Assembly: GCA_910574455.1 (NCBI GenBank)
Contig: CAJSYZ010000008.1
Span: 3,350,707 to 3,414,706 of the forward strand
DNA: 64,000 nucleotides
Direction: 5' to 3'
DNA from: Trichaptum fuscoviolaceum
Taxonomy: Eukaryota > Basidiomycota > Agaricomycetes > Hymenochaetales > Trichaptaceae
Made by a program: the position numbers and the translations under genes. Numbering within the stretch: position 1 is the first letter of the stretch; every line of letters begins with the position of its first letter. This document shows, one piece after another, positions 11,219 through 22,275 of this stretch. A model generated the notes under the pieces. The model was not told the DNA's origin. It did not search any database and worked only from the letters and a program-made list of their open reading frames with translations.

Positions 11219-12714
11219 GTCCCTACTGGAGGGATTCTGCGGATTAATAATATTGTGAGGCTCTCTACATGCCACGTCTGTCAGCTTCTTTCATATCATT
11301 AATGATTCGTGTCGCACCGTTGATGAGCGATAATGATGTTGTCGTATTAGTGAAAGTGCTTCGAAAGTGGATGGAAGGGAATGTCAAAGAGATTTAAAAA
11401 GTCGGGTCTTGACATTTCGCGCGCTTATTTACCCTTATTTGCCTACTACGAGGTCGATGAACTATACTGTACATTGATTTTTATATTTTCCTTTTTGTTC
11501 TCAATTCTGCAAACAAATCACCTCCGTCAACAACACTCTGCAATATGGCTTAGAGACCACAGAAGACTAACCAGCCAGGAACTGTATGGGTTCGATACTT
11601 CAACTGGCAACCTTGATGCTCGCTGGACACCGACTACGGTACCCTTCCGGTGGGTGCACAGCACTGTAGGTATTATGACGAGTTCCAGATATGAATTTAG
11701 TGCTGGAGTCTCAGCGCTCAACGCCGGGTCGCAAGAATCATGGGCAGATTGCAATCTTCTTAGCCTGGCAGAGTTCTGATCGAATGGACGACTTTAATAA
11801 GATGACACGTCAACATTGTCGACAACAAGGCAAGAAAGAAGAGAATAACCGGATAGTAAATTTCAGAAACACTGATCCCTCCCTTCCCGTACCAGATATC
11901 CTCGAGTCCAGAACGTCTGAGAAGATCTAGCAAATGACTTGTTGGAGGATTTCATAGTCAACCTCAAGCACGACTGTAGCCGATCCTAGCACAAAGTGCC
12001 GGTGTAACTTCGAGTTGAACGAAAAGAGGTGTCCACTTCAGGCACATAAAAAGTTATTTCCAATGACAATAACCTTGCGTATCATTTTCAGGATGTCAAC
12101 TGCAAGTCCTGAAGGTGAAGATTGACCTGCCCGCTTCATCGTAAATCGCTACAACTGTTGGCTACTTCTGCCGACGTGTGGCCGGTCCCAAATTTGTGGC
12201 TGTGTGTTACAGTATTACGGCTACGAGAGCTGGAGACGAGCCATTTCAGAACATCGAAAAACACAGAGCCTTTATAGCAAGGTAAGTAAACGGAAGATCG
12301 AATGATGATGACCGCAACCGTACCGCCGGCGTCGAACGACGGACACGTTGTTTGTCTTTATTTGTCTACAGTGCTACAGTATAAAGCCGACTTTTTCTGT
12401 TGACTCCTAATAGTCTGCTCCTATTCTTTCTTGTTCATGATTATATGCTCAACAAACAACATAGCATTTCCATTCATAACACCGACATCATGCCCACCTT
12501 TTTACTGCCTGTAATTGCTTGTTACGACAAAAATACAACGCCTTCTGGCTACCGCCCTTGTATCTACCCTCGACCGGCAGGCTCTGCACAGCCTCCAAAT
12601 GCGTGCTTTCGCTAGAGAAACCAGGCCAATATAAGAAAGGGTTGAAGTCATCGTTGAGCCTCATACGCTCCATCTTACCCTTGCCGCCAACCGTGGTCGT
12701 GATCTTCAGCCTCC
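11219..12714. other. C3-C4 spacer; two duplicated blocks of different origin
   Basis: Bases 11219 to about 11665 match the reverse complement of 19505-19942, the 3' flank of C6. From about 11943 onward the sequence instead matches the reverse complement of the C10 upstream region, down from about 47125. The two homologies abut inside this spacer, marking an old recombination or insertion boundary near 11.67-11.94 kb. No gene is seen. Confidence 0.65.
12630..12635 (+). promoter_or_regulatory. TATA-like box of C4
   Basis: TATAAG lies 85 bp before the C4 ATG, in the context GGCCAATATAAGAAAGG. The same box is found upstream of the near-identical C10. Confidence 0.45.
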
Positions 12715-15033
12715 ATGCCAAAATTCAAGAGCATCTTATCCAGAGTGATTATGGGAGAAGCGAGGCAGAAAGAAGATAGCCTGGACTTCTTGTGCGCTGG
12801 TTTTGAGCGTCACGCCTCAGAGTCGCCCTCTCCGGCGTACCTTGGGAGTGCGAGTGACTGCCACGGAGAAGACGACAATTGTTCCACTACTTCTATCTCA
12901 ACCATCGCAACGGCTGATAACCTGCCAGGGCCTGGTCGAATGATCGACACGTACATCTATCAGCCAATGGGAAGGCGGATAGAGAGACTAGCAATGCGTT
13001 TCACGATTGCGTCCCTCCATCCTGCCCACATTGCCCAGTATATCGAGGCTGACGATACGAATTTCTCTTCTAGTTTCCAAGACCACTTTACACTTAATGA
13101 CGCCGTTGCGGCTGTTTGTCGGGGTCGAAATGGATCTACAGTCGTTGCCGGGATGAAGGGACTTGTGAAGCAGACACAGTACGTACTTTTGCTTCTTCGT
13201 CGAAGAAGAAAGGAAATTAATCCATATCAGGTCCAACTCAATCTACAGAACCGCATCAGCTCTAGCAGCACTCATTCGTGTGTCCTTGACGGTGCAGCGT
13301 AAAGAGATTTATGCCATCGTTGCTTGCATCGAGCCTATATTCCATCTGGAAACGCTTGCCGGATCGCATGCTTACTCAGATCCGGAGAAGAAATCGTTTC
13401 TTTTGTTGGCAAGACTGGCAAGGGAAACTCTTGTCGCCGTAAAAAGACCTTCGTTAGAGGAAGCCCTCGATCCAGTCTTAGGGAAAGAAGTGTGTCAACT
13501 ATTGCCTTCACCAGAAACTGCCCTACTCTTTCGACAAAGACTCAAACAAACATTGACGGTATACAGGTGCGCCCTTGATTCTCTTTTAGCATATGATACA
13601 CCATAATGACCTCGAATCCAGATTCTCCTGTCAGGATTCCCGTGATGATACAATAGGCGAAGCATGTGCCATTTGTGCAGAAGCCGTTTCTACGTGCATA
13701 GATAGCTACGCTCGAGGCGACGCATATATGCACATTTTGGAAACCGTCTATTTCACTGTCATTTTCCTCCTTCGGGCGATCAACAAGCTGGCCAATTATG
13801 CGAAAGTCACATCAAATAGACATATTTATATGGTCGCACTAACACTCGCTTCTTGGATTGACGCTATCGTCTCCCGTTGTCTATATGCCGTTGAAACTCG
13901 TCGTCTGGGATTTGACATGAACAAACTAAAGGCAAAGATGGCATTTCGAAGTTTGGCACTTGTGTACGTGTCAGTGGCATTTTCTCTGTTATTCCAGCGT
14001 TGCTAATTGCTCCTGCTTCTACAGGTGCTGTGATACCACATGTGGGCTGCTGCCGCAATCACTATGCCTACTTGAACAAAAGGAATTCTTGCCGACAGAG
14101 GGTTTGCCGAGACGGTATCGGTTTGCGATAGCATGGAACAACGAAAATATTGTAGCTCAAGATCTGATTGAATCAGAATGCCGAAGGACTCGGCGTCTTC
14201 TGAGATCGTTCGACGAGCTTGAATGAGAAGTTTGGGGTTGCACATTGCAAACCAGCATCTCTGTCTTACCATTGCAGATTAATGCGGATGAAAACTAGAG
14301 CTCTCTCGACGATTTCGGAGATGAATGGTGGGATCACTGGGAGAGCACACTCGGACGAGCGCGGAGAGTGCAAGTTCCGGTGAACTGTCGGACGGAAGAA
14401 TTCAGAGTGGCTCGAAGACTGGGTTTGGAATTGGAACCGGAGGATGGGGAAGAGTGGCGATATGAATTGCTTGACAGACACTGGGTCTATTATGAGCTCC
14501 GCCGCCGCTTGCGACACAAATGGGGACAGTACCTCCGCTCAAACATGGACTGGGACTGGGACCTCGGAGTATGCTTGGATCGTCTTTTCCGGCTCGAGAA
14601 GCAGTCACAAGTCCCGAACGAGCGGACTGTACCGGCATCAAGTCCTGCAATTGACGTGTCTGAAGGATCAGGCGGGACCTTGAAGATATCGATGGGTGAG
14701 GCGCAAGGGAGCGTACCGAAAGAAGTACAGCTTGCGTACAGAACAACGACTGGAGAGACGCAGTACTTCACATTTATTCCACCTTGTCCTAGTCCAGGGC
14801 ATCTTTCCGTGTCCGAGCGCCCATGTATCTCCGGGATTTCCGCCAATAATATCTTGGGCTCTACAGACTTGCAGCTATTCCTAGGAACGCAAGAGACTGG
14901 TGCTTCTTCCTTGGATGCATTGCATCTTAAGGCATCTGCAGCTATATTTAATGAGTCCCGTGATGGCTAGTATGAAGGGCAGGTTGCTGGATTTGATGAA
15001 GGAGAAGCCATACCAATTTGCTCGCTGGACTAG
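12715..15033 (+). pseudogene. Family C copy 4 (C4), three in-frame stops in exon 4
   Basis: Exons 12715-13178, 13231-13566 and 13622-13963 join in frame, and exon 4 starts at 14025. Exon 4 then has TGA at 14224-14226 where other copies have an Arg codon (ELEREVWG), TAG at 14296-14298 where C10 has Trp, and TAG at 14968-14970 in the tail. Reading through these, the family motifs continue (KWGQYLRSNMDWDWDLGVC, GETQYFTFIPPCPSPG) to the usual terminal CSLD and stop at 15031-15033. The inverted near-copy C10 lacks the first two stops, so those arose after the duplication. If translated, C4 would give a protein ending early in exon 4. Stop readthrough seems unlikely with three stops. Confidence 0.8.
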
Positions 15034-15504
15034 ATCCATACTGAAGGAAGTTCGTGGTACCGCGCTTGAATGTATAATACTCTTTGAACTGCTCATGGCT
15101 CAAGGCTTTTGGCTTCTTTCAAACCTGTATAAAATGTGACAAAGATCAGTCTAAAACATGATTATGATTCTCTAAGTGTCTACAAACAAATCATTGATTT
15201 CAAACACAAATAACGTCCTTCCATAGTCTCATTTCTACCCCTTTACATAAGGGCGTGTTGCCTCGTATATGACATTCAGACCAGTGGATTTCCAATTGAA
15301 TCAATGTTGCACTATGTTCCAGCAAAATATCCGAAACCTTCATGAGCAGCGAAAGGGTGAACGGAGATATGCTGAAGTATTGATTCGACTTGAAAAGCAA
15401 TTGAGTTAAGTATTACCCAACCTTGGATAATCTCGTTTTCAATCATCCAAATCGGACCCAGCTGGCACAGTGACAACGGTGCCAGAGCCGCCCCCGTTTT
15501 TTAA
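15034..15504. other. C4 3' flank shared, inverted, with C8
   Basis: This flank aligns with the reverse complement of about 27662-28080 downstream of C8. The shared parts include the TCTACAAACAAATCATTGA stretch, a CACTGTGCCAG-type stretch and a GGTCCGATTT/AAATCGGACC stretch. Both sites also retain what looks like the last codons of another gene (reading VVTVP, then GSD and an Asp-rich end, on - here and on + near 27.7 kb). No complete gene is present. Confidence 0.55.
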
Positions 15505-15566
15505 TATGAGCTTGGATTTCCGACCCGACTCAGAAGAGCTTCGGAAGTGCTGACAGTGGAAGCACA

Positions 15567-16907
15567 TTGGCACGCGTCGAGTCGCGTCGTCCTTTTTCAT
15601 CATGGTCCTCCGGACTCCTCCCGACCTCTGTACTACGAACATCTCGCAAACTTCCTTTTTCCCGACATCAACAACCAGTTTCTGTAACTCTGGCGACTGC
15701 TTCAACAGCGACTCGGGAGGTTGATCCGACGACAGTTCTCCCGCTTGAGATCCTGTCTGAAATCTTCGAGCATTGCCTTCCTGAGGATAGACGTCTCCTT
15801 GGTCGTGTTGATCAAGCCCCGATCAACATCTCACAAGTCAGTCGTCGCTGGAAGGACGGAGCGACATCCACACCTAAACTATGGATGATTCTCATTCGAC
15901 TAGAGATCAAGGCCAGTTTTGCACCACGCCACGAATACCTGGACGAGATTTTGAAGCGCAGGGGATTGAAAGCAGGCGGGTTGCTGGTTATAGGGGATCG
16001 GAACAGGCATCTCGAGGACACGGACGAGATGCTCAGGGAATGGAGAGCACACTACTTGTGTCTCCCCCGACTTGTCGACGGGCGACACGTTCTCGCACTT
16101 GATCCGAACATGCTAGATCAACTTGATGTTCTGCATGCCAGGAATTTACACCTTTCAGTTGGTATGCAACGTCCGTATGCAGATACTTCGTCGCGAGAAA
16201 GTGGACCTGAGGTAGGATTGCAGAAGCCATCGACACTTCGATATCTCTATTTTACCTTGGGTGATGCGGCGTACCCTATGGATTCCTTTGGCCCATTCGA
16301 TCACGAGCCATTAATCTCATTAGTGCACAGAGCTTTCTCGCACCTTTGGCTTGTGAGCTTCACTCTGTCCCCGCGCTTCCACGTCAAACTCGGACATCAC
16401 TTCCAGCCTGAAGTAATGCTGAATCTCCGATACTTGACTCTTGGTGGCAGCGTTCCTGCGACCCGGAACTTCTTGAACTGCATCACGGCGCCTGCCCTCG
16501 AAGGGTTAGAACTGGCGTTCCACGGAAAGGCTTGGAAGGATATTCCGATATATTGTCAAGACTGGAGTTGGATCGTCGGATTTTTGGCAAGATCAAGACC
16601 CGGCCTGACCGAATTGAAAATCAACATCGATGCATTTGATCCTGGGGACCTTCGAGAGATACTACTTCTTGCACCACAGCTCGGAAATCTTAACATGTTG
16701 ACGGGAGTAGAAGATAGGTCCGAGCTAGGAGAGCTCGCGAGACGCATGGGTCCGGTGGTATCTGGTAATATTTGTCCTGACCTACGTGAAGTTCGGCTCA
16801 CCTCCGTATGCAACAACTGCTACTATCTCATTCACCGTCGGGGAGAAGGGAAATCAATGATGTTTCAGTACATACCTTGGCCTAAGGGAAATCTGGAAAC
16901 ACTCTAA
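15567..16907 (+). CDS. F-box/LRR-like protein, 5' end unresolved
   Basis: A 446-codon open frame contains an Agaricomycete-style F-box: LPLEILSEIFEHCLPED, then ISQVSRRWKDGATSTPKLW about 30 residues on, followed by a long leucine-rich region to about 16.9 kb. F-box proteins recruit substrates to SCF ubiquitin ligases through Skp1. The frame is open upstream only to a TGA at 15507-15509, and no ATG lies in frame before the F-box. The nearest ATGs (15506 and 15602) are in other frames and stop early. Either a short 5' exon is missed or the gene has lost its start. It sits at the centre of the two facing family C arrays. The F-box is clear; whether the gene is functional is doubtful. Confidence 0.65.
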   Translation: MARVESRRPFSSWSSGLLPTSVLRTSRKLPFSRHQQPVSVTLATASTATREVDPTTVLPLEILSEIFEHCLPEDRRLLGRVDQAPINISQVSRRWKDGATSTPKLWMILIRLEIKASFAPRHEYLDEILKRRGLKAGGLLVIGDRNRHLEDTDEMLREWRAHYLCLPRLVDGRHVLALDPNMLDQLDVLHARNLHLSVGMQRPYADTSSRESGPEVGLQKPSTLRYLYFTLGDAAYPMDSFGPFDHEPLISLVHRAFSHLWLVSFTLSPRFHVKLGHHFQPEVMLNLRYLTLGGSVPATRNFLNCITAPALEGLELAFHGKAWKDIPIYCQDWSWIVGFLARSRPGLTELKINIDAFDPGDLREILLLAPQLGNLNMLTGVEDRSELGELARRMGPVVSGNICPDLREVRLTSVCNNCYYLIHRRGEGKSMMFQYIPWPKGNLETL

Positions 16908-17173
16908 TTTTGTACCAGAGTTTATAGCATAACTACCATACATTCGTCCACATTCGTGGGTAGCATTTCTACTTTGCTCGCAAATTGAAAAGATAAAATT
17001 TGTGTTGAAATAATGCACAAACACATCTATCATTGTTTCAGCATCTGGACGACTGGAAAGTGGCACTGGAGGTGTCTGAAGACGGAATAGTACTTCCGAT
17101 GGACTTGAACCCGCGCCAGTTGCCGCCAAGCGCAAACCTGCTCTTTCAGTATAGATCTAGTCCAGCGAGTAAA
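16908..17173. other. Short gap between F-box frame and C5 3' end
   Basis: It contains the remnant of the C5 tail. On the minus strand GCTGGACTAG at 17156-17165 matches the usual family terminus, but the C5 frame already stops at 17174. Nothing else is recognisable. Confidence 0.4.
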
Positions 17174-19395
17174 TTAATCCTTTCCTTCGCGATCGTCGTT
17201 GATTGCCTCACCTGGAGTACCTTCATATGTATTGGAATGTGATGCATCCGAGTAAGAGGAGCTAGTATGCAGACTCTCGATCTCTTGCTCTCCGGCGGAA
17301 GACCCTGAACAAGAGGTGCCAAAGACGGGGTGATGCGGGCTTGGGTTAGAAGATGCGGGAACGAACGACATGTACTGCGTTCTGCCATCCTTCGTCCTGT
17401 AGCTGATTTTCACTTCCTTAGGTAGGATACCATGCGCTTCTTCCGCCATGAGACTCCAAGACTCTCCTGGAACCACACCCATGTCAATTTCAATGCTTGA
17501 AGCTGACGTACGACGCCCCGCTGTGGATGGTCCTTCTCGGATCTGCTTCTCAGCCGTAAATAAACGTTCCATGCATGCTCCCAAGTCCCATTCCCAGTCC
17601 ATATTCGAGCAGAGATACTGTCCCCATCTATGTCGCGAAGCGCGACGGAGCTGATAATAACCCCAGTTCTTATCATCGTCAACAACTTTGCGTTGTCGCC
17701 GGTCCCCTGGCTCGTGCGATGGATCACGTCCCAATCCATGTCTTCGAGCTTCCCTGAACTCTTCGGTTGTATCGTTGTCTGGGACTTGTACGCTGCACGC
17801 TCTCCCGAGTGTGCTCTTCCAATGATTCCACCATAACGCTCCAAAGCTATGAAGGCTATACCAGCAAGGGTCCGCATCTGTCTTGGATTGCGAGGTAGAG
17901 ATGCTTGGGTGCGATGCGCTTCCCCAAACCTCTCTATCAAGCTCATCGAATGATCTAAAGAGGCGCCGAGTCCTTTGTACTGCTGATTCAAGCAGTCCTT
18001 AAAAATATGGGATTATCGCCGTCCTGTTTTGTTGCATCTAGGGAATACGTTCTCATCCAAGAGTACCATCTGACCAAGTAAGCGTGATGATTGCGGCAGT
18101 GACACACATGTGGTGTTGGCAAAGCTGTAGTTGCGGGAGTAGTTAGCATCACTGAATTTACAGAGAGTTTATCACTGACAGGTACACATGAACCAAACTC
18201 ATAAACGCCATCTTGGCCTTCAGCTTATTCAGATCGAATTTGTGACGGCAAATGTCAAGAGCATATAGACAACGAAACACGATTGCGTCAATCCAAGAGG
18301 CTAGTGTTCGTAGGACGAAGTATACGTGTCTGCTTTCTACAGCTTTCGCGTAATTGGTCAAGTCGTGGATCGATTGAAGGACGAAAATGACGGCGAAATA
18401 GACAGTATCCAAAATGTGTGTATATGCGTCGCCTCGAGAGTGGCGATCTATGCATGTAGATACAGCGTCTGCGCAGATAGCACATGCTTCGTGTAGCGTA
18501 TCCTCAAGGGAATCAAGGCCGGAGGATCTTGAGTGGAGGTCACTCCGGTTTGTTATGGGTTTAGAAAGAGTCAAGGGCGCACCTGTATACCGTCAATGCC
18601 CGTATGAGTCGTTGACGTAAGAGTAGCACAGTTTTGGGCGAAGGACATAATTGCCGGGCATTTTCCCCTAAGACTGGATCGAAGAGCACCTGAAGCGAAG
18701 GCTCTCTTACGGCGGTAACCGTTTCCCTTGCAAGCCTAACCAACAGTAGAAGCCACTTCTTTTCTGGGTCCGAGCAAGAAAGAGGTCGGGCGAGCGTTTC
18801 CAGGTGGAAGATGGGCTCGGTGCGAGAAACGCTGACATAAAGCTCTCTGCGGTCTAAAGTCAAGGACACACGAATGAGTGCTGCGAGAGCCGATATGGAT
18901 ATGCTGATTGATGACGACCTAAAATATATTGTTTTATTTCTTTCTTCCACGGAGAAGTAGGGGTACATACTGCGTCTGCTTTACAAGCCCCTTCAATCCA
19001 GCAACAACCGTCGCGTTCCGATGTGATACACAAAGAGCTGCAACAACCTCATTCGAGCTTGAAGGCCATTTATCAAAGAAATAGGGAGCAAAATTCGTAT
19101 AATCCGCTTCAATATACTGTGCAATGCGGACGGGATGGAGGGACGCGATCGTGAATCGCATTGCCAGGATCCACCTTCCCGCTGGCTGGTATATATACGT
19201 GTCGATGGAGCGACCAGTACCCGGCTGATCGTCTACTGTTTCCATTGTTGAGATCGAGATCATCGAGCTTCCGTCATCGTCATCCCGGTAACATTCGATA
19301 CCTGCAGGTGAGCAGTATTCCCTAGCGTCTCCAATCTGCCTCGTCTTTCCACTCAACACTCTGATTAAAATGGTTTTAGGCTTGAACTTTGGCAT
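17174..19395 (-). pseudogene. Family C copy 5 (C5), frameshifted at start of exon 4
   Basis: Exons 19395-18971, 18918-18583 and 18527-18186 join in frame, and exon 4 begins at 18124. The start at 19395 gives MPKFKPK. Exon 1 has lost a few residues in the GRRIERLAM motif (here GRWILAM). About 90 bases into exon 4 the frame meets TAA (about 18010), and family similarity resumes in another frame from GLLES and RTRRLFRSFDELDREVWG onward, so one or two small indels lie near 18000-18040. The downstream part (RWGQYLCSNMDWEWDLGAC, GRTQYMSFVP) runs open to TAA at 17174, where a deletion has removed most of the acidic tail. Probably non-functional. Confidence 0.75.
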
Positions 19396-19942
19396 GAATG
19401 ATGTGGACAATGGACACGGTTGGAGTCAGGGATAAAAGGTGCACATGAGATTCACTTTCGATCTTTCAACGAGAGCTGATGGACGCGTGTGGAATGGCTG
19501 TACGCTTACCGGAAGGGTACCGTAGTCGGTGTCCAGCGAGCACCAGTTGAAGTATCGAACCCATACAGTTCCTGGTTGGTTAGTCTTCTCTGGTCTCTAA
19601 GCCAATTTGCAGAGTATTGTTGACGGAGGCGATTTGTTGGCAGAATTGAGAACGAGAACAAAAAGGAAAATAAAAATCAATCTCGTAGTACTAGGAAAAC
19701 AAGGGTAAATAAGCGCGCGAAATGGCAAGACGAGACTCGCAGATTCCGCCGCTGACTTTTTAAATCTTTTTGACACTCCCTTCCTTCCACATTCGCAGCA
19801 CTTTCACTAATACGACAACATCATTATCGTTCATCAACGGTGCGGCACGAATTATTATACTTAGATGTAAAAAAAGCTGACAGACGTGGCATGTGGAGAG
19901 CCTCGCAAAATTATTAAACCACAGAGTCCCTCCAGTAGAGAC
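19396..19942. other. C5-C6 spacer, shared inverted with the C3 3' flank
   Basis: From about 19505 to 19942 the sequence is nearly identical to the reverse complement of 11219-11665. It includes the GCGCGCGAAAT spacer block (about 19715) and the 3' flank of C6. No gene is seen. Confidence 0.6.
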
Positions 19943-22275
19943 CTAGTCCAGCGAGCAAATAGATATTGTGCCTTCCCCTACCCGAGCCTCATCGAATCCA
20001 ACGTCGTATGCTCGCTCCTTCCCTTTGCAATCACCATTGAACGCCTCGGCCGGGGTATCTTCACATGCGTCGGGCTGCGATGCATCCGATGAAGCTGCGC
20101 CTTCCTCCAGATCCTCGTTCCCTTGCTCTCCACCGGAAGACCCTCTCCAAAATTCCGAATCCTGCTGCATGACCGTTGAGTCCAAGATATGTTCAGCGGA
20201 CGTCCCGGCCCTAGTGATCTCAGGAGTGAGGTGATGATCTGGGACAGGAAATGCAGGAGTGAACGTCATGCACTGCGTTTCGCCAGTCTCCGTCTTGTAC
20301 GTGATCCGCACATCCTTCGGAAAGTTTCCCTGCAGTTCTCCAGGCATTATCTCCCAGGTCCATCCGGGTACTGCGTCGGGGCTTGACGATGGAGAGCTCT
20401 TCGCGGCCCTGGGTGGCCCTACTCGATTTTGCTTCTGGACCTTGAATAGCCGGTTCATACACGTTCCGAGATCCCAGTCCCAGTCCATGTTCGAGCGAAG
20501 GTACTGGCCCCATTTATGCCGCGAGCCGCGATGGAGGTGATAATAACCCCAGCTCCTCCTGTCGTGTGCCACATCCCACCCCAGTCCGATTCTTCGTGCC
20601 TCCTTGAATTCTTCGATCTCAAAATTCTCTGGGACTTGCACTCTTCGCGCCTTCTCAAGAGCTTTCCTCCAAGACTCCCACCACTCATCTCCGAAATCGT
20701 CAATAGAAACCCATTGGGGATCCGCATCTATCTCGGGCTGCAAGATCGGGATGTTGGTTTCCAACGGAATTCCGAAAATCTCTCTCTCAAGCTCGTTGAA
20801 TGATCTTAAAAGTCGTCGAGTCCTGTGTTTTGATCCTTCAATCAGTCCTTGGGCTATGGGAATATCGTCGGCGGACTTTGCTGCCTCTCGATGCCTCCTG
20901 GGAAGAGTGTCCATGAACAAGAGGTCATCTTGTTCGAGACGGGATTGTGGTAGCAACACGCATGTGGTGTCGCTGTCCCTATATCACGGAAGTAATTTAC
21001 ATCACTGAAGTAATAGAGAAATAATAACTGGCACGTACATATCAACAAGACTGCGAAATAATATGTTGGCCTTCAGTCTCTCTATATCGTATCTCCGACG
21101 AACGCTAGAAGCATATAGGCAACGAAACACGACTGGGTCAATCCATGTAGCTAGTGTTTGTAGAACCATATAGATTTGTCTGTTTGCTGTATTTATCGCA
21201 TATTCGGCCAACTCGTGGATTGAATGAAGGACGAAAATGACAGTGAAGTAGACAGTTTCTAAAATGTGCATATATGCATCGCCTCGTGCGCGGTAATGTA
21301 TGCTGGTAGATATGGCTCTTGCACAAATAGCGCATGCTTCACCTACTGTTTCCTCAAGAGAATCAAGGCCGGAAGATCTGCAGAGAAGATCGCCCCGATT
21401 TATCACATATTGAAAAGATGATTATATGCGCACCTATAAGCCTTCAATACCCGTATGAGTCTTTGACGTAGATTTAGAGCAGTCTCGGGTGAAGGCCATA
21501 ACTGATCGACTTCTTTCCTTAAAACATGATCGAATGTTAGCTCCGAGGAAGGTATTCTTACGGCGACAAGAGTCTCCCTTGCAAGCTTCACCAAGAAAAG
21601 ATACCACTTCTTGTCTGGATGCGAGCAAGCAAGAGATGCGGCGAGCGTTTCCAGGTGGAATATAGGCTCGATGGGAGAAACGTTGACATAGATCTCATTA
21701 CAGAGGTAAGCCAGCGACACACGGACGAGTGCTGCCAAAGCCGATGCGGATCTGTAGATTGAAGTCGACCTACAAGGGATTAGTCAGCTCCTTCTTCCGC
21801 GGAGAAGTGAAAGTACTCACTGTGTCTGCTTTACGAGTCCCTTCATCCCAGCAACAACCGTCGATCCATTCCTCCATTGACAAAGGAGCGCGATGGTGCG
21901 ATTTAATGTCGAATGATCGGAGAAGTAGAGGAGATAGAATGTATCATTCGCCTCGATATATTGCGCGATGCGGGCGGGATGAAGGGATGCGATCGTGAAG
22001 CGCATTGCCAGCCTCTCGATGCGCCTTCCCATTGGCTGGAAGATGTACGTGTCGATCGAGCGACCCGTTCCTGGCTGGTCATCCACTGTCTCCATTGTCG
22101 ATATTGAGATCATCGAGTTTCCGTCGTCGTCTTCCTCCCGAATGTTCGCGTGAGAACGTGGCTCCAAGAGGTAGCGCTCGAAACCAACGCATAAGTAATC
22201 CATACCATCCTCTTTCTGTGTCGATTCTCCCAGGATCACTCTGGAAAGGATTTTTCTGAGCTTGAACTTGGGCAT
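19943..22275 (-). CDS. Family C copy 6 (C6), intact four-exon gene, 721 aa
   Basis: Exons 22275-21821, 21769-21434, 21377-21039 and 20978-19943 join in frame (introns of 51, 56 and 60 nt). The protein has the MPKFKLRKILSRVILGEST start, RSIDTYIFQPMGRRIERLAM, GLVKQTQ, IEPIFHLETLAASLA, a hydrophobic exon 3, then DEWWESWRKALEKARRVQVP and KWGQYLRSNMDWDWDLGTC. Its C-terminal third (PKDVRITYKTETGETQCM onward) is almost identical to that of C3, whereas exons 2-3 match its neighbour C7. The end is ISICSLD. A TATATAAAC box lies upstream on this strand near 22330. It is the only intact copy of the minus array. Function is unknown. Confidence 0.85.

Noticed and set aside
17033..17242. Small + frame overlapping the C5 3' end
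   Set aside because: It overlaps the C5 C-terminal coding region on the opposite strand and has no motif.
19943..19960. Terminal CSLD read as a CaaX prenylation box, which would suggest pheromone-like genes
   Set aside because: Ser-Leu-Asp does not fit the aliphatic a-a-X rule, the proteins are over 700 aa, and no pheromone features are present.
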